A stretch of 64,000 nt of DNA from Clostridiales bacterium Firm_16 (GTDB lineage Bacteria; Bacillota; Clostridia; Saccharofermentanales; Saccharofermentanaceae). Within the stretch, counting starts at the first letter, position 1. Each line of letters begins with the position of its first letter. A program made the translations under genes and the position numbers. The stretch lies in assembly GCA_001604185.1 (NCBI GenBank), contig LVAV01000054.1, positions 1-64,000 of the forward strand, read 5' to 3'. Of the stretch, positions 26,602 through 35,701 are shown piece by piece. Below the pieces are notes generated by a model. The model searched no databases. It was given only the letters and a program-made list of their open reading frames with translations, and had not been told where the DNA came from.

Positions 26602-27333
26602 ATGAAAGTCATTATCGCAGAGAACTATCAGGACGGCGCCAAGAAGGCAGCAGACATCATGGAGAAGATCATCCGTGAGAATCCGGAATGCACATTGGGC
26701 CTGGCTACAGGTTCCAGCCCGGTCGGCATGTATCAGGAACTCTCCCGTCGCTGCAAGGAAGAGGGTCTGGATTTCTCCAAGATCCACACGGTCAACCTGG
26801 ACGAGTACGTAGGCCTGGAGCCGACTCACGATCAGAGCTACCGTTACTTCATGGACAGCAACCTGTTCGACCACATTAATATCGATAAAGCCAACACCTA
26901 TGTTGCCAAGGGAATCGGCGATGTAGAGGCCAACATCAAGGAATTCAACGAAGTACTGGATAAGACAGATATCGAGATCCAGGTCCTGGGCGTAGGTCCG
27001 GACGGACATCTGGGCTTCAACGAACCGGGTCCGGTCCTCATCGACGGCGCTCACAAGGAGATCCTGGACGAATCCACCATCGATGCCAATGCCCGTTTCT
27101 TCGCTTCTCGTGACGAAGTTCCGCGTTATGCCGTTACTATGGGTATGGGTAATATCCTTCGTGCAAAAGCGCTTCTCATGATTATCAACGGTAACAAGAA
27201 GGATGCCGCTACGAAGCTTCTCATGAACGATCGTATCGATCCGATGTGCCCGGCTACCTTCATGAGACTACACCGCGATGCAACCGTAGTCATCGAGAGA
27301 AAACTGGCTGAGGAGATCGGCTACATCAAGTAA
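26602..27333 (+). CDS. nagB: Glucosamine-6-phosphate deaminase
   Basis: It converts glucosamine-6-phosphate to fructose-6-phosphate and ammonia. The 243 residues carry the family motifs: LGLATGSSPVGMY, NLDEYVGL, the active-site GVGPDGHLGFNEPG and a late MGMGNIL. The length is typical. AAGGGGG precedes the start. It follows the acetyltransferase by 38 bases, so the three genes could share the 24454 promoter and set the balance between wall-precursor synthesis and amino-sugar breakdown. Confidence 0.92.
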   Translation: MKVIIAENYQDGAKKAADIMEKIIRENPECTLGLATGSSPVGMYQELSRRCKEEGLDFSKIHTVNLDEYVGLEPTHDQSYRYFMDSNLFDHINIDKANTYVAKGIGDVEANIKEFNEVLDKTDIEIQVLGVGPDGHLGFNEPGPVLIDGAHKEILDESTIDANARFFASRDEVPRYAVTMGMGNILRAKALLMIINGNKKDAATKLLMNDRIDPMCPATFMRLHRDATVVIERKLAEEIGYIK

Positions 27334-27387
27334 TACGTTGTCCCGAAAATATCCGGGCATCACGTAGAAACAGATTAGTAAAAACAA

Positions 27388-27434
27388 GAACTGACCGAAA
27401 ACGCGGCTCAACGTTTACGGTCAGTTCCTTTATT
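27388..27434 (+). terminator. Terminator after nagB
   Basis: A perfect 10-bp stem (GAACTGACCG/CGGTCAGTTC) with a 20-base loop is followed by the weak T-rich CTTTATTAT. Confidence 0.65.
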
Positions 27435-27661
27435 ATGCGGAGGGCAAGGGGAGCACGCCCTCTCAAGTATCCGGCGCCATAACCCGCGCCTCAAACATTA
27501 ACAGATCCATTCCGGACGGTATTTCTGCGCCGTCCTTTCTACCGGGCATATTCTGGCCCGGTTCTGAACTACCAACTATATTATAGTGGAGAGTCGGCAG
27601 ATGAGGGTGACGGATTTGTCACGAGGAAAGAAAGGCCGGAAGCCGCGGATTTTGGTGCAGG
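27435..27661. other. Gene-free stretch with two hairpins
   Basis: This is part of the 384-base gap between nagB and the small minus-strand gene. Two clean hairpins lie side by side: GGACGG/CCGTCC (27514-27535) and ACCGGGC/GCCCGGT (27541-27562). Neither has a good T-run. No gene is supported. Confidence 0.5.
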
Positions 27662-27704
27662 AGAAAAGAAAAACTGCCTCGGTGCGTTCGCACCTGAGGC
27701 AGTT
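27662..27704 (-). terminator. Terminator of the small membrane protein gene
   Basis: On the minus strand AACTGCCTC...GAGGCAGTT with an inner GGTGC/GCACC stem and a 4-base loop is followed by TTTTTCTTTTC. Confidence 0.85.
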
Positions 27705-27717
27705 GCTTGTGTCAGAT

Positions 27718-27909
27718 TCACAATTCAGAGTTGCTGTTTAAGTCAACCTGGGCTTCTACTACCGCTTCCGGTATGACCGGCAGAGCAGCCGGTTCGTTAG
27801 CGGAGGAATGGTACTCGTAGAACCCGAGAATAATTCCGCCGATTATGAATGCCAGAATGACCAAGGCCGCAACGATCTCGCCTATCATCTCCGATATACG
27901 GATACCCAT
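27718..27909 (-). CDS. Small single-helix membrane protein
   Basis: The 63-residue product has one long hydrophobic helix (about residues 8-32, IGEIVAALVILAFIIGGIIL) and a short acidic tail. No family was recognised. The ATG at 27909 is preferred because AAGGGG lies seven bases before it; the frame extends to 27945 but that start has no ribosome site. It stands alone with its own promoter and terminator, which argues that it is a real gene. An inverted repeat (27927-27945) sits just before the ribosome site. Confidence 0.65.
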   Translation of the reverse strand: MGIRISEMIGEIVAALVILAFIIGGIILGFYEYHSSANEPAALPVIPEAVVEAQVDLNSNSEL

Positions 27910-27926
27910 TATTGCACCCCTTATCC

Positions 27927-27945
27927 GTGACCGGCCAGCGGTCAC
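27927..27945 (-). promoter_or_regulatory. Inverted repeat between promoter and ribosome site
   Basis: GTGACCG-N5-CGGTCAC is a perfect 7-bp inverted repeat. It lies downstream of the minus-strand promoter (27968-27996) and just upstream of the AAGGGG site, so it could be an operator or a leader hairpin that controls translation of the 63-residue protein. Confidence 0.5.
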
Positions 27946-27967
27946 AAAATCATTGGTTATCGGGTTC

Positions 27968-27996
27968 AGAATAAACTAAAAACTTCACAAATGCAA
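27968..27996 (-). promoter_or_regulatory. Promoter of the small membrane protein gene
   Basis: On the minus strand TTGCAT (27991-27996), 17 bp and TATTCT (27968-27973). Confidence 0.5.
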
Positions 27997-28078
27997 GAAA
28001 TACGGGGCAGTAACATATGTTTTTCATGAATCTGACATATTATTGCGATGTCTGCGTTCAAAGACTGGTAAAGACGAC

Positions 28079-28105
28079 AAAAAGCAAGGGAAACCCTTGC
28101 TTTTT
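28079..28105. terminator. Bidirectional terminator
   Basis: GCAAGGG-AAA-CCCTTGC is flanked by five As and five Ts, so it works on both strands. On the minus strand it ends the DUF2298 operon. Confidence 0.85.
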
Positions 28106-28140
28106 GCAGATTTTATACTTCAAATTCCTGTGCTTTCAGA

Positions 28141-31100
28141 TCACTGGACTTTGTAGATGTACAGGGATCCATCGGAAGAGGTGAAGACCTTCTCGCCGAT
28201 CTTATCCAGCACATTGTAGTTGACTTCGCCGAGCTGGCTGTATTCCATATCGCCGAGGACGACGTATGTGACATCATAAAGATGCAACAATGTGCGGACT
28301 TCTTCTTCATCGTCAGACTGGTAGATATTCTGAACATCCAGATGTCTCGGGTTCAGATACTTCACCAGAGAACCGTTTTCCGGATCGTCTATAAAGTCAT
28401 GGGTATCCGGATTGATCGTGCCCTTGGCGTGCCACAACCATTCGTGGACCTCCCATCCCACAACGGTAGGAAGACCGGTGTACGCCGAGATGATACATTT
28501 GTCGGAGTAACTGTTGCCGTATGCTTCACAGATGTTGACGTCATCCGTGACATTGGTGTTGAACCAGCCGATGGCCTCCTGGTAAGGTACCAGGTTACCT
28601 TCGTAGTAGCGTTCTTCTTTATTGAAGGCCTTCTGCCATACACCGTTCTCATCGAAGTCTCCGCCCGGATCAGCCGCGTGTCCGTCTATGCTCCAGTATT
28701 TCGAATCATAAGTAGAAAGATAAGCGGTACCGTCCAGTCCCTTATAGTTCTCGGAGCTGATCTCGGCACGCTGGGTCAGAGAACGGATGGTGTAGTTGCC
28801 GGGAACGAAGAGGATCAGGATCAGAAGCGCAATGGCTACGGTCAGACCCCAGTTGGAAAGGTGTCCCTTCTTGGTGATGTGGGCCATAAAGCGGAAGACT
28901 GTGTAGGCCATCACAAGGGACAGGATAATGAATCCGGCGAAGGTGAACTTAAACATGGTGTTGGATCGTTCGTAGCTGGCGCCGTAAATATCCGGAACGT
29001 AGATGATCTCCGGTGCGATGATCATCATCATACCGACGACGGACATACCTACCATGAAGACATCGATGATGGAGCGCTTGTTGAAGAACTTGGTCATCAG
29101 GAAGTCGCCGAAGGTAGCCAGATAATAATCCAGTGTCTTGAAGAGAAGAAGGATACGGGCCAGGAATCCGGGCTGTACTTCGTAATCTTCTTCTTCATCC
29201 GGGAGATCTTCTTCCACTTCCGGCTTCGCAACGGCAGGTTCTGCCTTGGCACGGCGGATGTGGGCTTTCTCAATGATCATGTCCGGATCTAAGTCGGCGT
29301 CGTCTTTCACGATGCCGTCCGGATCCGAGTTGTCCTCTGAATCTTCATCAGAAGTACTTTCTTTCGCGGCTTTTCTGGCGCGACGCTTCTCGATAGCCAT
29401 AGACGGCTTCTCCAGATCCAGCGGTGCAGGCAGTACCGGAAGAGGAACTTTCTTATACTTTCTTCTCTGGGTGAGGACCACCAGAAGGATCAATGCGATC
29501 GCAACCAGGAAGTGGGTCATCCATACTACGGTGAACTGGAACAGCGGTGTATGCTGTCTGGTCAGGGCGATGGAGTTAGAGATCATGTCGAAGTTGTAGT
29601 TGAAGGTCAGTGCAATGAAGCTGGCCAGCGAGAACAGCATCGACATGGCGGCGCCGGTCCTGGAGAACGCGGACGGGAAGATCGTGGTCAGAATATAGGC
29701 GATCACGAAGAGACCGACCTGCAGAGCCAGATGGAGGAAGATCTTCTCACTGAACTTGAGGTATATGCCCAGGATACCGATCAATTCGAACAGGAATACC
29801 AGACCGCTGCTGAAAGAGATCAGATAGTTCGACCGTCGCCCGTTATAGACCAGAAGGGCCATGGCGCTGAAGATAAAGTAGATCAGGAAGTCCCAGTAGT
29901 TGCACATCTGGGAAAGTCCCAGGAAGAAAGCGACGATAAACAGTTCCGGACGGAAGCAGAAGGACATCTCACCGATGAGGTTATTCTTAAGGTTCTTGAA
30001 ACGATACATCTTCTCGCTTCTGTCTTTCGGGAACGCTGCCCGGAAGACCAGTACGAAAAGGAATGCGATGATCAGCATTACGATGGTCATGCTGACAACG
30101 TGGGCGTGAAGGTCACCGATCAGGTAGGAATAGAAAGGGAACTCATGGATCGTGTAGTCACCTACTTTTTTCCCAAGATCTACGACCAGATCCGGGTTAT
30201 GTCCGATATAACGGGTGGAGTCTGAATAGAAGAAGGAATCTGTCTTTCCGAAGACGATGCCCAGCTTCTGCCAGATGCCCCAGTGCAGGATGCCGTTTCC
30301 GATGCTCTCCTCGTCGAAGAAGAAGGAGTGGGAGTTACCGAACAGGATCACGCAGCAGGAAGAAAGGAGACCGGCGAAGGGCAGGTACCACTTCGATACC
30401 GGGTAATCTCGCTTCTGCATCAGACCGTCCAGGAACAACTGGCCGAGAGAGAAGGCCGACATGAAAGGCAGGGCAATAGCGGCACACATGGCTATGTTAT
30501 AGGCAACGGCCGTATTGGTGCCCAGCATCTTCGTCATGTAAGAGAACATGTACTGACCGAAATAGTAGTAGTTGATCGGCTGTCCGGCGAGCCAGGGATC
30601 CTTGGCCGGAAGTCCGTCGTAGCGGACCATGGAATTCATAAAGCCGAAGTTCATGAACTTCTCTTCGCCGTTGATGGTCGGAGCCATGGCCTTGCAGTAG
30701 CAGAGGAAAGCGAAGATCGCAATGAAGAGGATCTCTTCGAAGAGGATATGCTTGATATTGCTGTCGTCTGCCAGTGCTACGAGAGCTGCGTTACGCGTCT
30801 TCGGAATACCCCAGGCGATGGCAGTCAGCAGGAAGAACATCACGACGGTCATCGGACGGCTGAAGGATTCGAACAATCGAAGGTACGAGATCAGCCATAC
30901 CACACCTGCTGTCGATACCAGCCCCAGACTTCTTGCGAAGCCGAATCCGGCAGAAACAAATCCGCGGAAGAAGTAAGCGACGATCGGGAAGGCAGCCCAG
31001 CCGTACATGTAGAAGGCAGCCCACCAGGTGAAGAAGTCTGCGGCTTCGCTCTTGAAAACAAGACTGGCGAGAATGGCGACGACCACCGGTATCAGAAGTA

Positions 31101-31254
31101 CCAGTGCACGGATGCCGATCTTGCCTGCGCTTAATTCCGGAAGCTTGCCATAGGCTGTCATGGCCAGTTCCTGGCCTCTGTTCCCGGAAGAAGCAGACTT
31201 CGTGGTGCTCTTCTTCGCATTTGCGGAACTCTTCTTACTTGAGTTCTTTTTCAT
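28141..31254 (-). CDS. DUF2298 polytopic membrane protein
   Basis: This 1037-residue protein has many membrane helices in two blocks (about residues 45-600 and 715-870). They are split by a charged, Asp/Glu-rich cytoplasmic linker (about 610-705). A large outside C-terminal domain follows. The segment GQPINYYYFGQYM (about residue 225) is the YYY signature that named this family. These proteins resemble GT-C type glycosyltransferases, but no substrate is known. The C-terminal ICEAYGNSYSD...LHLYDVTYVVLGDMEY region is also typical. It overlaps the upstream FAD gene by 20 bases and is the last gene of a minus-strand operon ending at 28079. Confidence 0.85.
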   Translation of the reverse strand: MKKNSSKKSSANAKKSTTKSASSGNRGQELAMTAYGKLPELSAGKIGIRALVLLIPVVVAILASLVFKSEAADFFTWWAAFYMYGWAAFPIVAYFFRGFVSAGFGFARSLGLVSTAGVVWLISYLRLFESFSRPMTVVMFFLLTAIAWGIPKTRNAALVALADDSNIKHILFEEILFIAIFAFLCYCKAMAPTINGEEKFMNFGFMNSMVRYDGLPAKDPWLAGQPINYYYFGQYMFSYMTKMLGTNTAVAYNIAMCAAIALPFMSAFSLGQLFLDGLMQKRDYPVSKWYLPFAGLLSSCCVILFGNSHSFFFDEESIGNGILHWGIWQKLGIVFGKTDSFFYSDSTRYIGHNPDLVVDLGKKVGDYTIHEFPFYSYLIGDLHAHVVSMTIVMLIIAFLFVLVFRAAFPKDRSEKMYRFKNLKNNLIGEMSFCFRPELFIVAFFLGLSQMCNYWDFLIYFIFSAMALLVYNGRRSNYLISFSSGLVFLFELIGILGIYLKFSEKIFLHLALQVGLFVIAYILTTIFPSAFSRTGAAMSMLFSLASFIALTFNYNFDMISNSIALTRQHTPLFQFTVVWMTHFLVAIALILLVVLTQRRKYKKVPLPVLPAPLDLEKPSMAIEKRRARKAAKESTSDEDSEDNSDPDGIVKDDADLDPDMIIEKAHIRRAKAEPAVAKPEVEEDLPDEEEDYEVQPGFLARILLLFKTLDYYLATFGDFLMTKFFNKRSIIDVFMVGMSVVGMMMIIAPEIIYVPDIYGASYERSNTMFKFTFAGFIILSLVMAYTVFRFMAHITKKGHLSNWGLTVAIALLILILFVPGNYTIRSLTQRAEISSENYKGLDGTAYLSTYDSKYWSIDGHAADPGGDFDENGVWQKAFNKEERYYEGNLVPYQEAIGWFNTNVTDDVNICEAYGNSYSDKCIISAYTGLPTVVGWEVHEWLWHAKGTINPDTHDFIDDPENGSLVKYLNPRHLDVQNIYQSDDEEEVRTLLHLYDVTYVVLGDMEYSQLGEVNYNVLDKIGEKVFTSSDGSLYIYKVQ

Positions 31255-32296
31255 GAGAGAAATCCTCCTTTATTTTGGCGACGGTGGAAAGTGCCTGAGA
31301 AATGCAGGCGTCCATCCGGTATTTGTTATCGTTGTCGTTCGGTCCGTTCTCAGACATGGCAAGTGAGCAGACGTAAAGTCCCCTTACCGGCTCCAGAAGG
31401 TCATCCATGGGGCGGTTCAGAGGCTTCGCGTATCTGGTTCTCGTCAGACGCCAGGTCTTGATGGAACTTCTCGAAACGCTGGGATTCATATACTGAAGAC
31501 GCTTAAGGAAGATCTTGAAGACCTCGGCGTCGGATTCAGTCCAAAGCGGGGCGGAAGTCTGGAAACTTCCGGAAAGGTACAGAACATGTCCGCCATAGCG
31601 GCGTTCGCCCACCATGCTGGTGTGCTGGATGATGCGCTGGAAAGGCTCGTCGTCTTCGATCTGACGGGAATAGCACTCCGTGAAGGGGTACTTCATCAGG
31701 AGCAGAAGACACATATTGGCCTGGTAGGTCACATCCATCAGGGAATCGCGGAAATCCGTGGGGATATTCAGCGGGTGAGTGATGTGGACCAGGTTGCGGC
31801 AGGAGCCGGTATAAAGGATCGTATCGCATTCCAGAATAATAGAAGTGGTGTCGGCCAGAATACAGCGCACACGATAACGCGGGCGGGTCGGGTCTTCGCT
31901 CTCGGCGATCTCCGTTACGGTATAGCCGTACTGGATGATGCCGTCGCGGTCCGTGATCTCCTGGGCAAGCGCCGCCAGAAGAGAGTGGAAACCATTGTCC
32001 AGGTATCCCAGTTTCTTTCTGCCGGCACGACCGTACCAGAGGGAGTCGTACCACTGTAATTCTTCAGACAAGCCCAGATCCTTCAGAAGACCGATCAGGG
32101 CGCGGTCGGATTTACGGATGTGATGAGGAAGCAGTTCGATATACTCTGAGCCGAAACGGATGCAGGCCAGCATGCCACCCGAAGTGGACTGCTGCTCTAC
32201 GACCTGTACGCGAAAACCGGCCTGGGCCAGCTTGTAGCCGCAGACGAGCCCGGAAAGACCGGCGCCGATCACGCATATGGACATCTTATCCGCCAT
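31235..32296 (-). CDS. FAD-dependent oxidoreductase, amine-oxidase-like
   Basis: This 353-residue flavoprotein has the N-terminal dinucleotide motif ICVIGAGLSGL (about residues 6-16), an acidic residue ending the second strand (VVEQQ), and the GGML loop after it. A C-terminal GLYVCSLAMSENG segment could close the FAD site. It resembles the UDP-galactopyranose mutase/protoporphyrinogen oxidase group, but I cannot assign the reaction. It overlaps DUF2298 by 20 bases, which suggests a joint role, perhaps in modifying a lipid- or sugar-linked envelope precursor. That role is an inference from position only. Confidence 0.7.
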   Translation of the reverse strand: MADKMSICVIGAGLSGLVCGYKLAQAGFRVQVVEQQSTSGGMLACIRFGSEYIELLPHHIRKSDRALIGLLKDLGLSEELQWYDSLWYGRAGRKKLGYLDNGFHSLLAALAQEITDRDGIIQYGYTVTEIAESEDPTRPRYRVRCILADTTSIILECDTILYTGSCRNLVHITHPLNIPTDFRDSLMDVTYQANMCLLLLMKYPFTECYSRQIEDDEPFQRIIQHTSMVGERRYGGHVLYLSGSFQTSAPLWTESDAEVFKIFLKRLQYMNPSVSRSSIKTWRLTRTRYAKPLNRPMDDLLEPVRGLYVCSLAMSENGPNDNDNKYRMDACISQALSTVAKIKEDFSHEKELK

Positions 32297-32320
32297 GATA
32301 ACGTAACTCCTTCCAGTTGA

Positions 32321-33625
32321 TCAGATCATCTTTGCTTCGAGATAGTAACGTTTCTCAACGGCTTCGCCCATGGAGAAGGTCTTTCTCGGGAACACGCCTT
32401 CCTTGGAGATGGTCTCGAAGAAGGAATTCTTGGAAACGTCCGGCAGGAGGAATCCGAGATTCTTCTCATCAGCCAGAGCGCGAACGGAGTCTTCTCCGTG
32501 GATATAGTCAGTATGAGTCGTATTCACTGCCTCGATGGAATCCAGGAAGTTCTGGAGAGTACCGACAGCCAGTGTATGAGCAGGCTTGCCGATGACCATG
32601 CACAGATCTTCCTTACCGTTGGTGACCAGGATGGTCTGCTCGCCGTTGGCTCCGCCTTCTTTGGCAAAAGCACTTGCGTCGGAGAATGTAATCTGCTGGT
32701 CGTGGAAGTAGGCCTCGGCCTTCTCCTTGAAATCAGCCATAGTCAGACCGAAGGTCACACGATGGATCGGTTCGAACTGCAGACCCTCGTCGTGGATATT
32801 GACGATCTCTACCAGACAGTAACGTGCCGGATGTGTCAGACGGTCTTCTGCAGAGAGGCTCTCACGGATATTGCCCCAGTGAGTCTTGGCGGTAGCCAGA
32901 GAATGGTTGCCGTCGCCGACTGCGAATAGGAAGCCGTCATCGGATGTGGCCAGAAGGTCACGGAGTGCTTCAACGATATTATTTCCGATCTCGGAATGAT
33001 CCTTGGCATAGTAACCCTTGATATGGCCGCCCTCCATCATGAGGTCTGTGTCATATACCAGATTGCTGCTGTCCTTGGACAAGGCTGCGAAAGCCGGCTC
33101 GATCACGGTGCGCTTCGGGTCATCAATGAGCACCATGATGTGCGGCATCTCGATCGGAGCACGCTCACGGATGCGGACACGAGGCGGGATACGGGAAAGT
33201 ACCGTTCCCTCTGTAGCACGGATCCGGCTCTTGTTGCCCGGGGTATAGTCATACTGTTCCAGATCCAGAGCCAGCATCAGGCCCTTTCTGGATTCGTTAT
33301 ATTTTGTCTTGCGGTCCAGAAGGATAAATCCCGGATCCAGTTCCCGGAGGATCCCCTTGGACAGGTAGTCGTTGATGGAAGCAGAGATCTTGGAAAGACG
33401 ATCCTCTATTTGCTCCACAGAATCTTTCTCCAGATATACTTCCGGAAGGAACATGCGAAGTGTAGATGGGTAGGAGCCGACGATGCTCTCTACTTCGTCC
33501 CAGTATTTCGGTTCCGACGTGAACTGGTCACAGGCGATAACCGCCCATTTCTCAAGGCTTACGCCATCTGCCGGAAGAAGTATTTTCGGTGCCGCAACGG
33601 CAATATCACTATAGATCGATTCCAT
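32321..33625 (-). CDS. DUF1015 family protein
   Basis: This 434-residue protein matches the DUF1015 pattern: VIACDQFTSEPKYWDEVE near residue 30, RATEGTVLSRIPPR near 140, PHIMVLIDDP, and FAVGDGNHSLATAK near residue 240. The family is often found near serine-biosynthesis genes; serA is present here but 23 kb away. Its function is unknown. The start at 33625 follows GGAGG by six bases, while an in-frame start at 33658 has no ribosome site. It is the first gene of the minus-strand operon, 24 bases before the FAD gene. Confidence 0.85.
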   Translation of the reverse strand: MESIYSDIAVAAPKILLPADGVSLEKWAVIACDQFTSEPKYWDEVESIVGSYPSTLRMFLPEVYLEKDSVEQIEDRLSKISASINDYLSKGILRELDPGFILLDRKTKYNESRKGLMLALDLEQYDYTPGNKSRIRATEGTVLSRIPPRVRIRERAPIEMPHIMVLIDDPKRTVIEPAFAALSKDSSNLVYDTDLMMEGGHIKGYYAKDHSEIGNNIVEALRDLLATSDDGFLFAVGDGNHSLATAKTHWGNIRESLSAEDRLTHPARYCLVEIVNIHDEGLQFEPIHRVTFGLTMADFKEKAEAYFHDQQITFSDASAFAKEGGANGEQTILVTNGKEDLCMVIGKPAHTLAVGTLQNFLDSIEAVNTTHTDYIHGEDSVRALADEKNLGFLLPDVSKNSFFETISKEGVFPRKTFSMGEAVEKRYYLEAKMI

Positions 33626-33659
33626 GGAGAACCTCCGATGAGTAAAGTTTTGCCCCAAT

Positions 33660-33688
33660 ATTATAGCACGGGTTCCTGTAAAGTTCTA
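33660..33688 (-). promoter_or_regulatory. Promoter of the DUF1015-FAD-DUF2298 operon
   Basis: On the minus strand TATAAT (33660-33665) is preceded by TGC (extended -10). The sequence 17 bp upstream (TAGAAC) is a poor -35. Confidence 0.5.
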
Positions 33689-33806
33689 TGAAATCATTGA
33701 GAAATGACACGTGCTCTATGGAAAAGAGATTCAATACATCTATTTAGTATTTGAGCAAAAGAAAGGACGGCGTCTAAATTGCATCGATATTACATCATAA
33801 AAACAA

Positions 33807-33835
33807 TTGACAAAATTCTACGAGATACGGATAAT
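33807..33835 (+). promoter_or_regulatory. Promoter of the AT-rich island genes
   Basis: A perfect TTGACA (33807-33812), 17 bp and GATAAT (33830-33835). Confidence 0.6.
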
Positions 33836-33866
33836 GGTGAGTAATACGGGAAAGAGTGGTTAGTTT

Positions 33867-35042
33867 ATGAAAAAGAACATTAGTTTAGGTCTGTTGGTTT
33901 TGTTGTCTGTTTTACTAACAAATTTCGGTCAAGTGATTCTTAGAGCTGATATTGGCGGGCAAAAAGGTTTTCTTTTTGATGAAAGTAAGTATTTTGTTCA
34001 GTTTTATGATTATCAAACCTATACAGTAAAAACCGAAGGTGGGGGAGAAATCGGTTATCTTAGCTACCTTGCTGGATTAGCAAGACGTAAAGGAACGAAT
34101 ACATACGTGTTTATGATGAAAGAATGCATGACACCAAGTGAGAACCGAGTTCGAGTTCGCAAAGAAAATGATCATAACCCCATCAGCGAAAGACCTTTCT
34201 CCGGGTGGGGAGTAAGTGAGTATATGATCGTTGATACATATCTTACAAACTTAGATGAGTGGGAGCCGAGAAACAAGCCAAAGACACGCAAAATTACCCT
34301 CTCTGTTGGAGGTGCAAAGGGTGCAGATCCTGGAGTAGGTACATCTGTTGGATTTTCCTATGAGATAGATCTGAAAGAAATGAAGATTAAACCTAAGGCT
34401 TATCAAACGAGTGGTCACTACACCGTTGATTATGATTATGTACCACATACGTTTTGGGGGGATAACGCATATTTTTCGGATTCTTCAAACCATTACCAGG
34501 TGGCCGAGTTTTCCACTACTGGTAAAACTGTTGAAATTGATGTAAATTATGAGGCACGGTTCGGGGTAGCAACGACTGAAAGCCGAATGCCGACATCAGT
34601 TTACACTAGTGCGGTATGGAAGAAAACTGGGACAAGAAGATATAAATACACGCTTCCTAGAAATTCTTATACTCCGACAAAAAAAGCATTGGATTTTGTT
34701 GAGAGAGCATATAAGAATTTTATGAATAGAACTCCTGATAGAAGTGGATGGAACTATTGGGCGTTAGATTTAACTAATGGAGATGTGTCGGCGGCATCGA
34801 TTATTTACCAGTTCTATTATTCTGAAGAGTTTGGAAATTTGAAAGTTTCGGATGAAGAATTAGTGAGAAGACTGTATGTGACATGTCTTGACAGAAAGCC
34901 AGATGATGGTGGAATGCTTTATTGGGTGAAGGAAATACAAAGCAAGAAGAAGACCCGTGATCAAGTAGTGAAAGATTTTATTTATTCAGAAGAGTTTTCC
35001 AATGTTTGCGCGCGATATGGTTTTGTGAGAGGAACAGTATGA
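33867..35042 (+). CDS. Secreted protein with C-terminal DUF4214
   Basis: This 391-residue protein has a signal peptide (about 1-27, ending near ILRADI) and an unrecognised beta-rich middle. Residues 270-385 match a DUF4214 region: FVERAYKNFMNRTPDRSGWNYW, then VRRLYVTCLDRKPDDGGMLYW and FIYSEEFSNVCARYG. The domain recurs in three other genes of the window (46887, 50574, 56856), all exported. Codon use is clearly more AT-rich than theirs. No good ribosome site is seen (AGAGTGG at best). The middle could be a toxin, an adhesin or a substrate-binding part; nothing supports one over another. Confidence 0.65.
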   Translation: MKKNISLGLLVLLSVLLTNFGQVILRADIGGQKGFLFDESKYFVQFYDYQTYTVKTEGGGEIGYLSYLAGLARRKGTNTYVFMMKECMTPSENRVRVRKENDHNPISERPFSGWGVSEYMIVDTYLTNLDEWEPRNKPKTRKITLSVGGAKGADPGVGTSVGFSYEIDLKEMKIKPKAYQTSGHYTVDYDYVPHTFWGDNAYFSDSSNHYQVAEFSTTGKTVEIDVNYEARFGVATTESRMPTSVYTSAVWKKTGTRRYKYTLPRNSYTPTKKALDFVERAYKNFMNRTPDRSGWNYWALDLTNGDVSAASIIYQFYYSEEFGNLKVSDEELVRRLYVTCLDRKPDDGGMLYWVKEIQSKKKTRDQVVKDFIYSEEFSNVCARYGFVRGTV

Positions 35043-35128
35043 TGTTTTCAAAGTCCTTGTATTGAGACACGAAATAGTGCAAAATAACACAGAATATATC
35101 GTATTTAGGTTTGGTCGTATTAGAAACA

Positions 35129-35701
35129 ATGAACAAGAGAACTATTATTATCATTTTTTCGATTATTGGTGCGTTAATTGTGGGTTTTGTAGCTTTGCAA
35201 ATATATAATTATGCAATTGGGTATCGTCCGCCCAAATTGATTGGCGCTGATTATCTGAACGAAGTTGTAGATTTCCAGGCAGTATTGTATGGTGAGGACA
35301 TAGCTTTCCCGGAGAATTTTAACTGTCGAAAAGTGAATAACCTTAAAGATGAGACCGTCTTTCTGGATGCGGACTATGTGTATTTGTTGATTTGTGACTT
35401 TGATGGAAATGTAGAATTTAAAAAGGAAGATTTTCTGCGTTTGGTAGAGTATGCAGATAAACATCCGAATTTCAATTTTTACTACCTTGGAACAAGTAAA
35501 TTGGATATGATAAAAAACAGTTTGGATAATTGCAACCTGAGTGATGAGGATATGAGCTTTGGATACATGACATATGAAGGTCTCAGAGTAAGACATTATG
35601 GAATGTGGTCGAGAGATGATGAGGATAATTTGAATAGAAAAGAAGTCTTAGGAGAACATCTTTGTATGCAAATCTATAGAGATGTGAAATCAAATGAATA
35701 A
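35129..35701 (+). CDS. Membrane-anchored protein of unknown function
   Basis: This 190-residue protein has an N-terminal membrane helix (about residues 4-27) and a mixed alpha/beta outer domain without recognised motifs. ATG 35129 is used; the frame extends to a TTG at 35111. No clear ribosome site precedes it. It overlaps the ABC-FtsX gene by eight bases, so the two are almost surely co-expressed. It may be an accessory or substrate-binding partner of that transporter. Confidence 0.6.
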   Translation: MNKRTIIIIFSIIGALIVGFVALQIYNYAIGYRPPKLIGADYLNEVVDFQAVLYGEDIAFPENFNCRKVNNLKDETVFLDADYVYLLICDFDGNVEFKKEDFLRLVEYADKHPNFNFYYLGTSKLDMIKNSLDNCNLSDEDMSFGYMTYEGLRVRHYGMWSRDDEDNLNRKEVLGEHLCMQIYRDVKSNE

